64,000 bases of DNA from Haematococcus lacustris (Eukaryota > Chlorophyta > Chlorophyceae > Chlamydomonadales > Haematococcaceae). Where the stretch lies: contig JASKMD010000027.1 of NCBI GenBank assembly GCA_030144725.1, forward strand, positions 1,275,533-1,339,532, read 5' to 3'. A model generated the notes under the pieces. That model was not told where the DNA came from. It saw nothing but the letters and a program-made list of their open reading frames with translations, and did no database searches. Shown piece after piece: positions 42,601-51,418 of the stretch. Numbering within the stretch: position 1 is the stretch's first letter; every line of letters starts with the position of its first letter. Both the position numbers and the translations under genes were made by a program.

Positions 42601-43298
42601 AGTCTGACTGGCCCTTCTTCCTGTCACTGGCTGAGTTTGCTGTGAACAACAGCTGGCAGGAATCCATCCAGTCCACACCCTTCCTGGTCAACACCGGCCA
42701 GTCACCTTTGACACCGGCTCTGCTGGAATTGCCAGGTGAGGTGTACTGTCCCTCTGCCAGGAAGCTGTCTGAGTGGTGGCAGAGTAATGTCAAGCAGGCA
42801 CGCCATTTCATGGAGCAAGCTCAGCAGCGTCAGGCCTATCTGGCCAACAAAGGACGCAGGGATGTGGAGTACCACCCTGGCCAGCTAGTGCTACTGAGCA
42901 CCAAGAATCTCAGGCTGAAGCCAGGTAAGGCTAAGAAGTTGCTGCCTAGGTTCATTGGGCCCTTCAAGGTGCTGGAGCATATAGGTCCTGTTGCTGTACG
43001 CCTAGACCTGCCTCCTGCCATGGCACGCATGCACCCTGTGTTCCATGTCGCCCTGTTGAGGCCCTACACTTCTGAGCATCCTCACTTGCCTCCTCCTGTG
43101 GATTGGCTAGATGAGGCGCCTCTGTATGAAGTTGAGAAGTTGCTCGCCCATCGTGGTGTCCGTGCTGGTAGAGCACGTGGCTACTTGGTCAAGTGGCTGG
43201 GTTATGATGACTCTTACAACACATGGGAGCCAAGGAATAACCTTGTGAACTGCCAAGAAGTGTTGACTGCATATAATGCAGTGCATGGTTTGTCTTAG
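39612..43298 (+). CDS. pol: Gypsy copy B pol (protease, RT, RNase H, integrase, chromodomain)
   Basis: 1,228 codons counted from a GTG; the frame is the same as gag and open back to the gag TGA, so no separate start is needed. Domains: aspartic protease (FDSGAAAS, residue 37); RT with FVKKKSGELRMCVDYRQLN (about 318) and YIDD (about 429), plus the conserved FLGHIVS; RNase H (YCDASLQGVGAVL, about 580); integrase with HHCC zinc domain (about 812-855), D-D-35-E core (exactly 35 residues from SDRGS to TERYN); and a C-terminal chromodomain (YLVKWLGYDDSYNTWEP, from about 1,166). The gene order RT-RNase H-integrase and the chromodomain define a Ty3/Gypsy chromovirus. The chromodomain probably steers integration towards marked chromatin. 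Confidence 0.96.
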   Translation: MPAEEACMPKGPAADDCVLHFSFSGKVNGYDCTLLFDSGAAASFINCAAVEQYQLSSYKLKQPKEFLVANGQPVVCTHACSVQLNVQTLSCRVELLVMPEMFSAFDILMGSDWLQSNGVLLDYLARTITVQMASAKTILKCEPAAPIMAPHCAHILAKHKQATVSAKVAYRWLRKGGQSLVALISSQPINPTPASVLSVHPTPNPANLLSNDLDPLSQSTTSPSNSPINYPTSIPPAVAAQLTALISEYDDVFAPFNTLPPQRPVGHTIPLQPGCKPPALPSYKMSQPELLEMKKQVAAFLEQGIIEPSSSPYAAPVLFVKKKSGELRMCVDYRQLNKITLRDQYPLPRVDDLFDRLAGCTVFSSLDLQAGYHQIRIPDEDVPKTAFRTPSGLYQFKVLCFGLTNAPATFQRVMNNAFADVINDCALVYIDDILIMSKNVPEHFTHLRRVLELLRKHQFKAKLSKCEFLKTALKFLGHIVSDQGIAVDPDKVKSITSWPVPRSLTAMQQFLGAANFVRKFVHNFSAISAPLTDLTGKAGTDFNWHKWPDDKLKAFDALKHAISRVPLLKIPDITKPFQVYCDASLQGVGAVLMQEGYPLAYLSKKLIPAEKNYTTGEQELLAIITACKEWRCYLEGVPFTLYTDHKPLVALKTQKVLSRRQTRWLEFLSRYDFTIEYLPGETNPADPLSRIPDTPVSNPVMVMTRSRKRLLEGEEAGVVQPAQPAIQQPQQEPQPQLVLEQPLPPPPLPVHPLHAVNMTEQLLAAYAADESFASTVDQYDQDKHGLYRTKGKNQIVVPNCQQLKARILVEMHDAQFAGHVGITKTVERISRIFWWPRMRSEVRHYVSNCDACQRNKSVNTRPGGLLTPLAIPYDRWESMSMDLITKLPPGDHGFDAIAVFVDRLSKMVHFVPCRESMNAEGFARLFIDNVFKHHGVPREIISDRGSHFTNHFWASVMAILGVKECKSSAYHPESDGQTERYNRTLEEMLRHYISPAQSDWPFFLSLAEFAVNNSWQESIQSTPFLVNTGQSPLTPALLELPGEVYCPSARKLSEWWQSNVKQARHFMEQAQQRQAYLANKGRRDVEYHPGQLVLLSTKNLRLKPGKAKKLLPRFIGPFKVLEHIGPVAVRLDLPPAMARMHPVFHVALLRPYTSEHPHLPPPVDWLDEAPLYEVEKLLAHRGVRAGRARGYLVKWLGYDDSYNTWEPRNNLVNCQEVLTAYNAVHGLS

Positions 43299-43358
43299 CA
43301 TCACTGCTATAGTGTTGCGAGTCCTTGTGTTATCACGAGGGCGGAGCGTTTCCTCTTT

Positions 43359-43371
43359 GGAGGGGGAGGAA
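43359..43371 (+). promoter_or_regulatory. Polypurine tract of copy B
   Basis: GGAGGGGGAGGAA lies directly before the 3' LTR and primes plus-strand DNA synthesis in this class. The same tract borders the LTRs of copies A (35,528-35,540) and C (47,593-47,605) on the minus strand. Confidence 0.85.
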
Positions 43372-43579
43372 TGTAGCGAACGGCTCCTCGAAGCCTAGCT
43401 CGCCTCACGGTACTTCTGTACTGCAGTGTGACATGGTGGGCGAAAGGGGCAGGTGGGCCTTCGTGCACACCTGCTTCAGAGGTTCGACTCCTCGGGGGAA
43501 ACGTTCTAAACCCTGGCCGTGTCATGCTGTGGGAAAGAAGGTAGTTATCGGTTATCGGCGCTGCTCTTAGCACGCTACA
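43372..43579 (+). repeat. 3' LTR of Gypsy copy B
   Basis: Identical by eye to the 5' LTR. It is followed by the target duplication TAGTT. Confidence 0.95.
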
Positions 43580-43584
43580 TAGTT

Positions 43585-45435
43585 CTTTTCAGCTGGAATC
43601 AGCTTTTTGCTTAAATAAGCTAGAGGATAACCCTCCTGCATAAGTACTGCACCTACGCCTTGCAAAGAGGCGTCACAGTAAACCTGAAATGGTTTAGTAA
43701 TATCTGGAATTTTGAGTAAAGGTACTCTAGAAATAGCATGCTTGAGAGCATCAAAAGCTTTTAACTTATCATCAGGCCATTTGTGCCAATTGAAATCTGT
43801 ACCTGCTTTACCAGTCAGGTCAGTAAGTGGTGCTGAAATAGCACTGAAATTGTGTACAAATTTGCGCACAAAATTTGCAGCACCAAGGAACTGCTGCATG
43901 GCAGTTAGACTGCGTGGCACAGGCCAGGAAGTAATAGATTTCACTTTATCAGGGTCAACAGCTATGCCCTGGTCACTCAGGGCATAGGAACTCACATTTA
44001 GATAACTTAGCTTTGAACTGATGAACACAAGGAACTCACATTTAGATAACTTAGCTTTGAACTGATGCTTTCGTAATAATTCAAGAACTCTCCTCAAATG
44101 TGTGAAGTGTTCTGGTACATTTTTGGACATGATGAGGATATCATCTATGTACACCAATGCACAGTCATTAATGACATCAGCAAAAGCATTGTTCATTACA
44201 CGCTGAAACGTGGCTGGTGCATTGGTTAGGCCAAAGCACAGAACTTTAAACTGATAGAGGCCACTGGGTGTCCTGAAGGCTGTCTTAGGGACATCCTCAT
44301 CAGGGATCCTGATCTGGTGATAACCAGCTTGCAGGTCAAGTGACGAGAACACTGTACCCCCAGCCAACCTGTCAAACAGGTCATCCACTCGAGGTAGTGG
44401 GTATTGATCCCTAAGTGTGATCTTGTTCAGCTGACGATAGTCTACACACATCCTCAACTCACCTGATTTCTTTTTGACAAAGAGGACAGGGGCAGCGTAG
44501 GGAGAGGAGGAGGGTTCGATGATGCCCTGCTCCAAGAAGGCTGCTACCTGCTTTTTCATTTCCAACAGCTCTGGCTGGCTCATCTTATATGATGGCAAAG
44601 CTGGTGGCTTACAGCCAGGCTGAAGGGGAATGGTGTGTCCCACTGGACGTTGAGGGGGTAGAGTGTTGAAAGGGGCGAAGACATCGTCGTACTCAGATAT
44701 GAGTGCTGTCAGCTGAGCTGCCACGGCAGGGGGTATAGAGGTTGGGTAATTGATAGGTGAGTTAGAGGGTGAGGTAGTTGATTGAGAGAGGGGGTCAAGG
44801 TCATTGGACAGCAAATTAGCTGGATTAGGGGTTGGGTGAACGGACAGCACACTTGCTGGGGTAGGGTTGATGGGCTGAGACGAGATGAGGGCAACCAGGG
44901 ACTGGCCGCCTTTCCTTAACCACCTGTAAGCCACTTTTGCTGACACAGTGGCTTGCTTATGTTTTGCCAGGATATGAGCACAATGGGGAGCCATAATTGG
45001 CGCTGCTGGCTCACATTTGAGTATTGTTTTAGCAGAAGCCATTTGTACTGTAATAGTACGTGCTAGGTAGTCCAGCAGCACACCATTGGACTGAAGCCAG
45101 TCACTGCCCATTAAGATGTCGAAGGCAGAGAACATCTCAGGCATCACCAACAACTCGACCCTGCAGCTCAGAGTCTGCACATTCAACTGGACGCTGCATG
45201 CATGCGTACAAACTACGGGCTGCCCATTAGCCACAAGGAACTCCTTGGGCTGCTTCAGTTTATAACTGGACAGCTGGTACTGCTCAACAGCAGCACAATT
45301 GATAAAGCTAGCAGCTGCCCCACTGTCAAACAGCAGAGTGCAATCATAGCCATTCACTTTGCCAGAAAACGAGAAGTGTAAGACACAGTCGTCTGCAGCA
45401 GGACCCTTGGGCATACATGCCTCCTCAGCGGGCAC
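43585..45435 (-). pseudogene. Gypsy copy A pol, N-terminal part
   Basis: Protease, RT and the start of RNase H of copy A, cut by copy B after AEKNY. Where copy B has KTALKFLGHIVS, this copy has a frame-preserving replacement (VFISSKLSYLNVSSYAL) made by a 38-bp duplication (43,986-44,023 and 44,030-44,067 on the plus strand). The FLGH motif of the RT is lost. The YIDD box and the rest are intact. Confidence 0.92.
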
Positions 45436-45483
45436 AGTGCTACAGGCACCAACACAGTTCTGACCGGCTGGTTGGGCAACACA

Positions 45484-47334
45484 TCAGCGGCGGCGGTCAC
45501 CCTTGCCACCCTGCTGCTTCCATCCACCCTTGCCTGGGCTGCGGTCACGCTTGCCTGGACCCCGTGGGGGACGGTCCCCAGCACCATGACCAGAAGGAGG
45601 GCCCAGGGAGGAGGGGCGGGGGAACCCAGAGACCCGGCGGGCCTCCTCAGCAGACAGGTGCTTGAGGTTGCAGTAGTCCCTGAAGTGGGCGGGGTTCCAG
45701 CAGTGGTGGCAGGCATGGCCAGGAGGTGGCCTGGGAGGGGCATCAGACACAGGGGCAGCAGGAGGAGGGGGCCGTGGAGGACGTCCACCACCCTGGCTGC
45801 TGTGGCGACTTCCACGGTGGCCACTGCTGCTGCTGCTGCTGACATCCCAGTAGGGGCCACGAGGGGCCGCAGGAGGAAAGCCTCCAGCAGGAGCGGTGAA
45901 GCCTCTGATACGGTCCATCTGCTTGTGAGGCACAAAGGCAGCTACAGGTGGAGGAGGGCGACGTCCCCCAATGCTGGTGGATACTGCAAACAGCACCTTC
46001 TGCCCATTCACTGCAGCCTGGATAGCATCAGTGAGGGTGGGCTCAGACATGAGTGCCAGGTCATGCACAACACGTCCCTGCAGCTCAGGGGTGAGACCCC
46101 TAATGAAGGTGGCCACAAGCATTGCAGGTGCCATGCAAGTCATGCCTGCAACAGTCAGGGTATTCCTGAACTCAGTGATGTACGCATTGAGGGTAGAACC
46201 AGCTGTCATGCGTAATGCACCTGGATCCAGCAGCTTCCTGCGGTGCACATCTGAGTCATTACGCAGGTCATCACCAGCCATCTCTTTAAAAGAGGTACGC
46301 AGGAATGACCAGGTGGGCCTAACGCCATGTGCAAGGATATGGGCATTCCTAGTGGCTGGATACCATACCTCACGTGCTTTGCCTGTCAGGAAGTTTGGCA
46401 GGGCATCAGCAGGGTCAATGCGCAAATATGCACAGTGGACTTCAAGGTCTTCACAGAATATTTCTGCTACTCGAGAGGTGTTGAGGCACTGATCTGTCCA
46501 TTTCTCAGGACCCGGAACCTTGACCCTGGGCAGAGATGCTGACACAGGTAAAGGGGACGCAACCTGAGATGAAGGTGCCTGTCCCACTGACAACGGGTGC
46601 GGCGCAACAGGTGCGACAGGTGCAGCAGGTGCGGTGGTGCCAGACGAGGCTGGTGCAGCAGGAGCAGGCTTTGCAGCAGAGGTGCCACTGCTACCATTCA
46701 CAGCAGGTCGAGCTGACTGCGAATACTGGTTGCGTATGTCTGCCACAGTCTGCTCTCCACTCACCAGCGCATTCTGCAGGCCCTGGAGACGCTCCATCTC
46801 AGCGAGCTCCGCTTGGATCCGGACAGCTTCGTTCTGAGAAGCCTGGAGGTTCGCATTCGCTCCCACCAGCTGCTGGCGAAGCCTCTGAATCTCGTCAAAT
46901 TGCGCAGTAGCCGCAGACGTGCCAACATCAGGCAGGATCGGGGCAGCTGTCAGGGCTCCTGCATAAGAGAGCGGGGCAGCTCCAGGGGCCGCCACAGCAG
47001 AAGGTGCTGGGCCAGCCGGAGGCTGAGCGGAGGACATAGCGTTCAGAGTCTGAAGGACGTTCTTCAGCAGATCCATAGCTTGAGCGGGCGGTAGACCAGT
47101 AACCCTCTCGATTTCCGCGAAGGCGGGGCTCGTGATAGGCACAGGAAGAGCGGGGGTGGTAATAGTTACCGTCGTGCCAGTATTTGGCGCCCCAGTCGCA
47201 GCAGGAACCGCTGCTGGAACACCAGAGGTGGCGTTCGGAGTCACTGGGGGCGGGGAGCCAGGAGTTTGGCCCCCAGGAGCAGAACGCTCCGGTCGTTTGT
47301 CTCCCCCAGGAGGAGGCTCCTTGTTGGCAGTCAT
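45484..47334 (-). CDS. gag: Gypsy copy A gag
   Basis: 616 codons, nearly identical to copy B gag, with the same domains and the same TGA in phase with pol. Differences from B include RIQAEL for RIRAEL and VAPVAPHP for VAPAAPHP, shared with copy C. It is intact as an ORF and could supply Gag in trans although its pol is broken. Confidence 0.92.
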   Translation of the reverse strand: MTANKEPPPGGDKRPERSAPGGQTPGSPPPVTPNATSGVPAAVPAATGAPNTGTTVTITTPALPVPITSPAFAEIERVTGLPPAQAMDLLKNVLQTLNAMSSAQPPAGPAPSAVAAPGAAPLSYAGALTAAPILPDVGTSAATAQFDEIQRLRQQLVGANANLQASQNEAVRIQAELAEMERLQGLQNALVSGEQTVADIRNQYSQSARPAVNGSSGTSAAKPAPAAPASSGTTAPAAPVAPVAPHPLSVGQAPSSQVASPLPVSASLPRVKVPGPEKWTDQCLNTSRVAEIFCEDLEVHCAYLRIDPADALPNFLTGKAREVWYPATRNAHILAHGVRPTWSFLRTSFKEMAGDDLRNDSDVHRRKLLDPGALRMTAGSTLNAYITEFRNTLTVAGMTCMAPAMLVATFIRGLTPELQGRVVHDLALMSEPTLTDAIQAAVNGQKVLFAVSTSIGGRRPPPPVAAFVPHKQMDRIRGFTAPAGGFPPAAPRGPYWDVSSSSSSGHRGSRHSSQGGGRPPRPPPPAAPVSDAPPRPPPGHACHHCWNPAHFRDYCNLKHLSAEEARRVSGFPRPSSLGPPSGHGAGDRPPRGPGKRDRSPGKGGWKQQGGKGDRRR

Positions 47335-47384
47335 TTGCTTAGAGAGAAAGTGGCGTTAGTAGCAACGTCGGTCGGAAACCAAAA

Positions 47385-47592
47385 TGTAGCGTGCTAAGAG
47401 CAGCGCCGATAACCGATAACTACCTTCTTTCCCACAGCATGACACGGCCAGGGTTTAGAACGTTTCCCCCGAGGAGTCGAACCTCTGAAGCAGGTGTGCA
47501 CGAAGGCCCACCTGCCCCTTTCGCCCACCATGTCACACTGCAGTACAGAAGTACCGTGAGGCGAGCTAGGCTTCGAGGAGCCGTTCGCTACA
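47385..47592 (-). repeat. Shared middle LTR of tandem copies A and C
   Basis: Serves as 5' LTR for A and 3' LTR for C. The primer-binding-site sequence of A adjoins on the left and the polypurine tract of C on the right. No target duplication surrounds it. Confidence 0.95.
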
Positions 47593-47665
47593 TTCCTCCC
47601 CCTCCAAAGAGGAAACGCTCCGCCCTCGTGATAACACAAGGACTCGCAACACTATAGCAGTGATG

Positions 47666-50600
47666 CTAAGACAAACCATGCACTGCATTATATGCAGTCA
47701 ACACTTCTTGGCAGTTCACAAGGTTATTCCTTGGCTCCCATGTGTTGTAAGAGTCATCATAACCCAGCCACTTGACCAAGTAGCCACGTGCTCTACCAGC
47801 ACGCACGCCACGATGGGCGAGCAACTTCTCAACTTCATACAGAGGCGCCTCATCTAGCCAATCCACAGGAGGAGGCAAGTGAGGATGCTCAGAAGTGTAG
47901 GGCCTCAACAGGGCGACATGGAACACAGGGTGCATGCGTGCCATGGCAGGAGGCAGGTCTAGGCGCACAGCAACAGGACCTACATGCTCCAACACCTTGA
48001 AAGGCCCAATGAACCTAGGCAGCAACTTTTTAGCCTTACCTGGCTTCAGCCTGAGATTCTTGGTGCTCAGTAGCACTAGCTGGCCAGGGTGGTACTCCAC
48101 ATCCCTGCGTCCTTTGTTGGCCAGATAGGCCTGACGCTGCTGAGCTTGTTCCATGAAATGGCGTGCCTGCTTGACATTACTCTGCCACCATTCAGACAGC
48201 TTCCTGGCAGAGGGGCAGTACACCTCACCTGGTAGTTCCAGCAGGACAGGTGTCAGAGGTGACTGGCCAGTATTGACCAGGAAGGGCGTGGACTGGATGG
48301 ATTCCTGCCAGCTGTTGTTCACAGCAAACTCAGCCAGTGACAGGAAGAAGGGCCAGTCAGACTGGGCAGGGGAGATGTAATGTCGAAGCATTTCCTCCAG
48401 GGTACGATTGTACCGCTCTGTTTGGCCATCAGACTCAGGATGGTAAGCACTAGATTTACATTCTTTTACACCAAGAATGGCCATAACTGACGCCCAGAAA
48501 TGATTAGTAAAGTGAGAACCCCTATCAGAGATTATTTCTCTGGGCACTCCATGATGTTTAAACACATTGTCAATGAAAAGGCGGGCAAAGCCCTCAGCAT
48601 TCATAGACTCACGGCATGGCACAAAGTGTACCATTTTAGACAGCCTATCCACAAAGACAGCAATGGCATCAAAGCCATGATCACCGGGCGGTAGTTTAGT
48701 GATCAGGTCCATGGACATGGACTCCCATCTGTCATAGGGTATGGCCAGTGGCGTGAGCAAACCACCAGGTCTGGTATTCACAGACTTGTTGCGCTGGCAT
48801 GCATCACAATTACTCACATAGTGACGTACTTCAGACCTCATGCGTGGCCACCAGAATATCCTGGAGATACGCTCCAGCGTCTTGGTGATCCCCACATGGC
48901 CTGCAAACTGTGCATCATGCATCTCCACCAATATCCTGGCTTTGAGCTGTTGGCAGTTAGGAACCACTATCTGGTTCTTGCCTTTGGTGCGATACAAACC
49001 ATGCTTGTCCTGATCATATTGATCCACTGTGCTGGCAAAACTCTCATCTGCTGCGTACGCTGCCAGCAGCTGCTCTGTCATATTGACAGCGTGCAGAGGG
49101 TGCACAGGTAAAGGAGGTGGGGGTAGAGGCTGTTCCAAAACCAGCTGAGGCTGTGGCTCCTGCTGCGGCTGCTGAATGGCAGGCTGAGCAGGCTGCACCA
49201 CACCAGCTTCCTCCCCCTCCAAAAGGCGCTTCCTGCTCCTGGTCATAACCATGACAGGATTGCTGACAGGAGCATCAGGTATGCGTGACAGAGGGTCAGC
49301 AGGGTTAGTCTCACCAGGTAAATATTCAATGGTAAAATCATACCGGGAGAGAAACTCCAACCACCTAGTTTGGCGTCTTGACAAGACCTTTTGTGTTTTT
49401 AAGGCTACTAAGGGTTTGTGGTCTGTATACAGCGTGAAGGGGACACCCTCCAGGTAGCAACGCCATTCCTTACATGCAGTAATTATTGCAAGTAGTTCCT
49501 GTTCACCAGTGGTATAGTTCTTTTCAGCTGGAATCAGCTTTTTGCTTAAATAAGCTAGAGGATAACCCTCCTGCATAAGTACTGCACCTACGCCTTGCAA
49601 AGAGGCGTCACAGTAAACCTGAAATGGTTTAGTAATATCTGGAATTTTGAGTAAAGGTACTCTAGAAATAGCATGCTTGAGAGCATCAAAAGCTTTTAAC
49701 TTATCATCAGGCCATTTGTGCCAATTGAAATCTGTACCTGCTTTACCAGTCAGGTCAGTAAGTGGTGCTGAAATAGCACTGAAATTGTGTACAAATATGC
49801 GCACAAAATTTGCAGCACCAAGGAACTGCTGCATGGCAGTTAGACTGCGTGGCACAGGCCAGGAAGTAATAGATTTCACTTTATCAGGGTCAACAGCTAT
49901 GCCCTGGTCACTCAGGGCATAGGAACTCACATTTAGATAACTTAGCTTTGAACTGATGAACACAAGGAACTCACATTTAGATAACTTAGCTTTGAACTGA
50001 TGCTTTCGTAATAATTCAAGAACTCTCCTCAAATGTGTGAAGTGTTCTGGTACATTTTTGGACATGATGAGGATATCATCTATGTACACCAATGCACAGT
50101 CATTAATGACATCAGCAAAAGCATTGTTCATTACACGCTGAAACGTGGCTGGTGCATTGGTTAGGCCAAAGCACAGAACTTTAAACTGATAGAGGCCACT
50201 GGGTGTCCTGAAGGCTGTCTTAGGGACATCCTCATCAGGGATCCTGATCTGGTGATAACCAGCTTGCAGGTCAAGTGACGAGAACACTGTACCCCCAGCC
50301 AACCTGTCAAACAGGTCATCCACTCGAGGTAGTGGGTATTGATCCCTAAGTGTGATCTTGTTCAGCTGACGATAGTCTACACACATCCTCAACTCACCTG
50401 ATTTCTTTTTGACAAAGAGGACAGGGGCAGCGTAGGGAGAGGAGGAGGGTTCGATGATGCCCTGCTCCAAGAAGGCTGCTACCTGCTTTTTCATTTCCAA
50501 CAGCTCTGGCTGGCTCATCTTATATGATGGCAAAGCTGGTGGCTTACAGCCAGGCTGAAGGGGAATGGTGTGTCCCACTGGACGTTGAGGGGGTAGAGTA

Positions 50601-51370
50601 TTGAAAGGGGCGAAGACATCGTCGTACTCAGATATGAGTGCTGTCAGCTGAGCTGCCACGGCAGGGGGTATAGAGGTTGGGTAATTGATAGGTGAGTTAG
50701 AGGGTGAGGTAGTTGATTGAGAGAGGGGGTCAGGGTCATTGGACAGCAAATTAGCTGGATTAGGGGTTGGGTGAACGGACAGCACACTTGCTGGGGTAGG
50801 GTTGATGGGCTGAGACGAGATGAGGGCAACCAGGGACTGGCCGCCTTTCCTTAACCACCTGTAAGCCACTTTTGCTGACACAGTGGCTTGCTTATGTTTT
50901 GCCAGGATATGAGCACAATGGGGAGCCATAATTGGCGCTGCTGGCTCACATTTGAGTATTGTTTTAGCAGAAGCCATTTGTACTGTAATAGTACGTGCTA
51001 GGTAGTCCAGCAGCACACCATTGGACTGAAGCCAGTCACTGCCCATTAAGATGTCGAAGGCAGAGAACATCTCAGGCATCACCAACAACTCGACCCTGCA
51101 GCTCAGAGTCTGCACATTCAACTGGACGCTGCATGCATGCGTACAAACTACGGGCTGCCCATTAGCCACAAGGAACTCCTTGGGCTGCTTCAGTTTATAA
51201 CTGGACAGCTGGTACTGCTCAACAGCAGCACAATTGATAAAGCTAGCAGCTGCCCCACTGTCAAACAGCAGAGTGCAATCATAGCCATTCACTTTGCCAG
51301 AAAACGAGAAGTGTAAGACACAGTCGTCTGCAGCAGGACCCTTGGGCATACATGCCTCCTCAGCGGGCAC
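47666..51370 (-). CDS. pol: Gypsy copy C pol (full length, RT lesion)
   Basis: 1,234 codons with protease, RT, RNase H, integrase and chromodomain in one frame, in phase with the upstream gag TGA. It carries the same 38-bp duplication as copy A (49,921-49,958 and 49,965-50,002), which replaces FLGHIV of the RT and adds six codons. Private changes include VRIFVHNF for VRKFVHNF and NDPDPL for NDLDPL. Integrase and protease look intact, so it could still serve in trans, but its own RT is doubtful. Confidence 0.93.
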   Translation of the reverse strand: MPAEEACMPKGPAADDCVLHFSFSGKVNGYDCTLLFDSGAAASFINCAAVEQYQLSSYKLKQPKEFLVANGQPVVCTHACSVQLNVQTLSCRVELLVMPEMFSAFDILMGSDWLQSNGVLLDYLARTITVQMASAKTILKCEPAAPIMAPHCAHILAKHKQATVSAKVAYRWLRKGGQSLVALISSQPINPTPASVLSVHPTPNPANLLSNDPDPLSQSTTSPSNSPINYPTSIPPAVAAQLTALISEYDDVFAPFNTLPPQRPVGHTIPLQPGCKPPALPSYKMSQPELLEMKKQVAAFLEQGIIEPSSSPYAAPVLFVKKKSGELRMCVDYRQLNKITLRDQYPLPRVDDLFDRLAGGTVFSSLDLQAGYHQIRIPDEDVPKTAFRTPSGLYQFKVLCFGLTNAPATFQRVMNNAFADVINDCALVYIDDILIMSKNVPEHFTHLRRVLELLRKHQFKAKLSKCEFLVFISSKLSYLNVSSYALSDQGIAVDPDKVKSITSWPVPRSLTAMQQFLGAANFVRIFVHNFSAISAPLTDLTGKAGTDFNWHKWPDDKLKAFDALKHAISRVPLLKIPDITKPFQVYCDASLQGVGAVLMQEGYPLAYLSKKLIPAEKNYTTGEQELLAIITACKEWRCYLEGVPFTLYTDHKPLVALKTQKVLSRRQTRWLEFLSRYDFTIEYLPGETNPADPLSRIPDAPVSNPVMVMTRSRKRLLEGEEAGVVQPAQPAIQQPQQEPQPQLVLEQPLPPPPLPVHPLHAVNMTEQLLAAYAADESFASTVDQYDQDKHGLYRTKGKNQIVVPNCQQLKARILVEMHDAQFAGHVGITKTLERISRIFWWPRMRSEVRHYVSNCDACQRNKSVNTRPGGLLTPLAIPYDRWESMSMDLITKLPPGDHGFDAIAVFVDRLSKMVHFVPCRESMNAEGFARLFIDNVFKHHGVPREIISDRGSHFTNHFWASVMAILGVKECKSSAYHPESDGQTERYNRTLEEMLRHYISPAQSDWPFFLSLAEFAVNNSWQESIQSTPFLVNTGQSPLTPVLLELPGEVYCPSARKLSEWWQSNVKQARHFMEQAQQRQAYLANKGRRDVEYHPGQLVLLSTKNLRLKPGKAKKLLPRFIGPFKVLEHVGPVAVRLDLPPAMARMHPVFHVALLRPYTSEHPHLPPPVDWLDEAPLYEVEKLLAHRGVRAGRARGYLVKWLGYDDSYNTWEPRNNLVNCQEVLTAYNAVHGLS

Positions 51371-51418
51371 AGTGCTACAGGCACCAACACAGTTCTGACC
51401 GGCTGGTTGGGCAACACA

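Larger units (their letters stand above)
37455..43579 (+). mobile_element. Complete Ty3/Gypsy chromovirus (copy B, 6,125 bp)
   Basis: LTRs at 37,455-37,662 and 43,372-43,579 appear identical base for base. The flanks are the 5-bp duplication TAGTT (37,450-37,454 and 43,580-43,584), which interrupts the pol of copy A in the opposite orientation. It has a primer-binding-site candidate, gag, pol with all domains, and a polypurine tract. It is the only copy here with an intact RT, and by its identical LTRs it is very young. Confidence 0.96.

Noticed and set aside
47385..47592. Copies A and C as two independent insertions
   Set aside because: No target duplication flanks the shared LTR and the two copies share private variants; one insertion followed by duplication is simpler.
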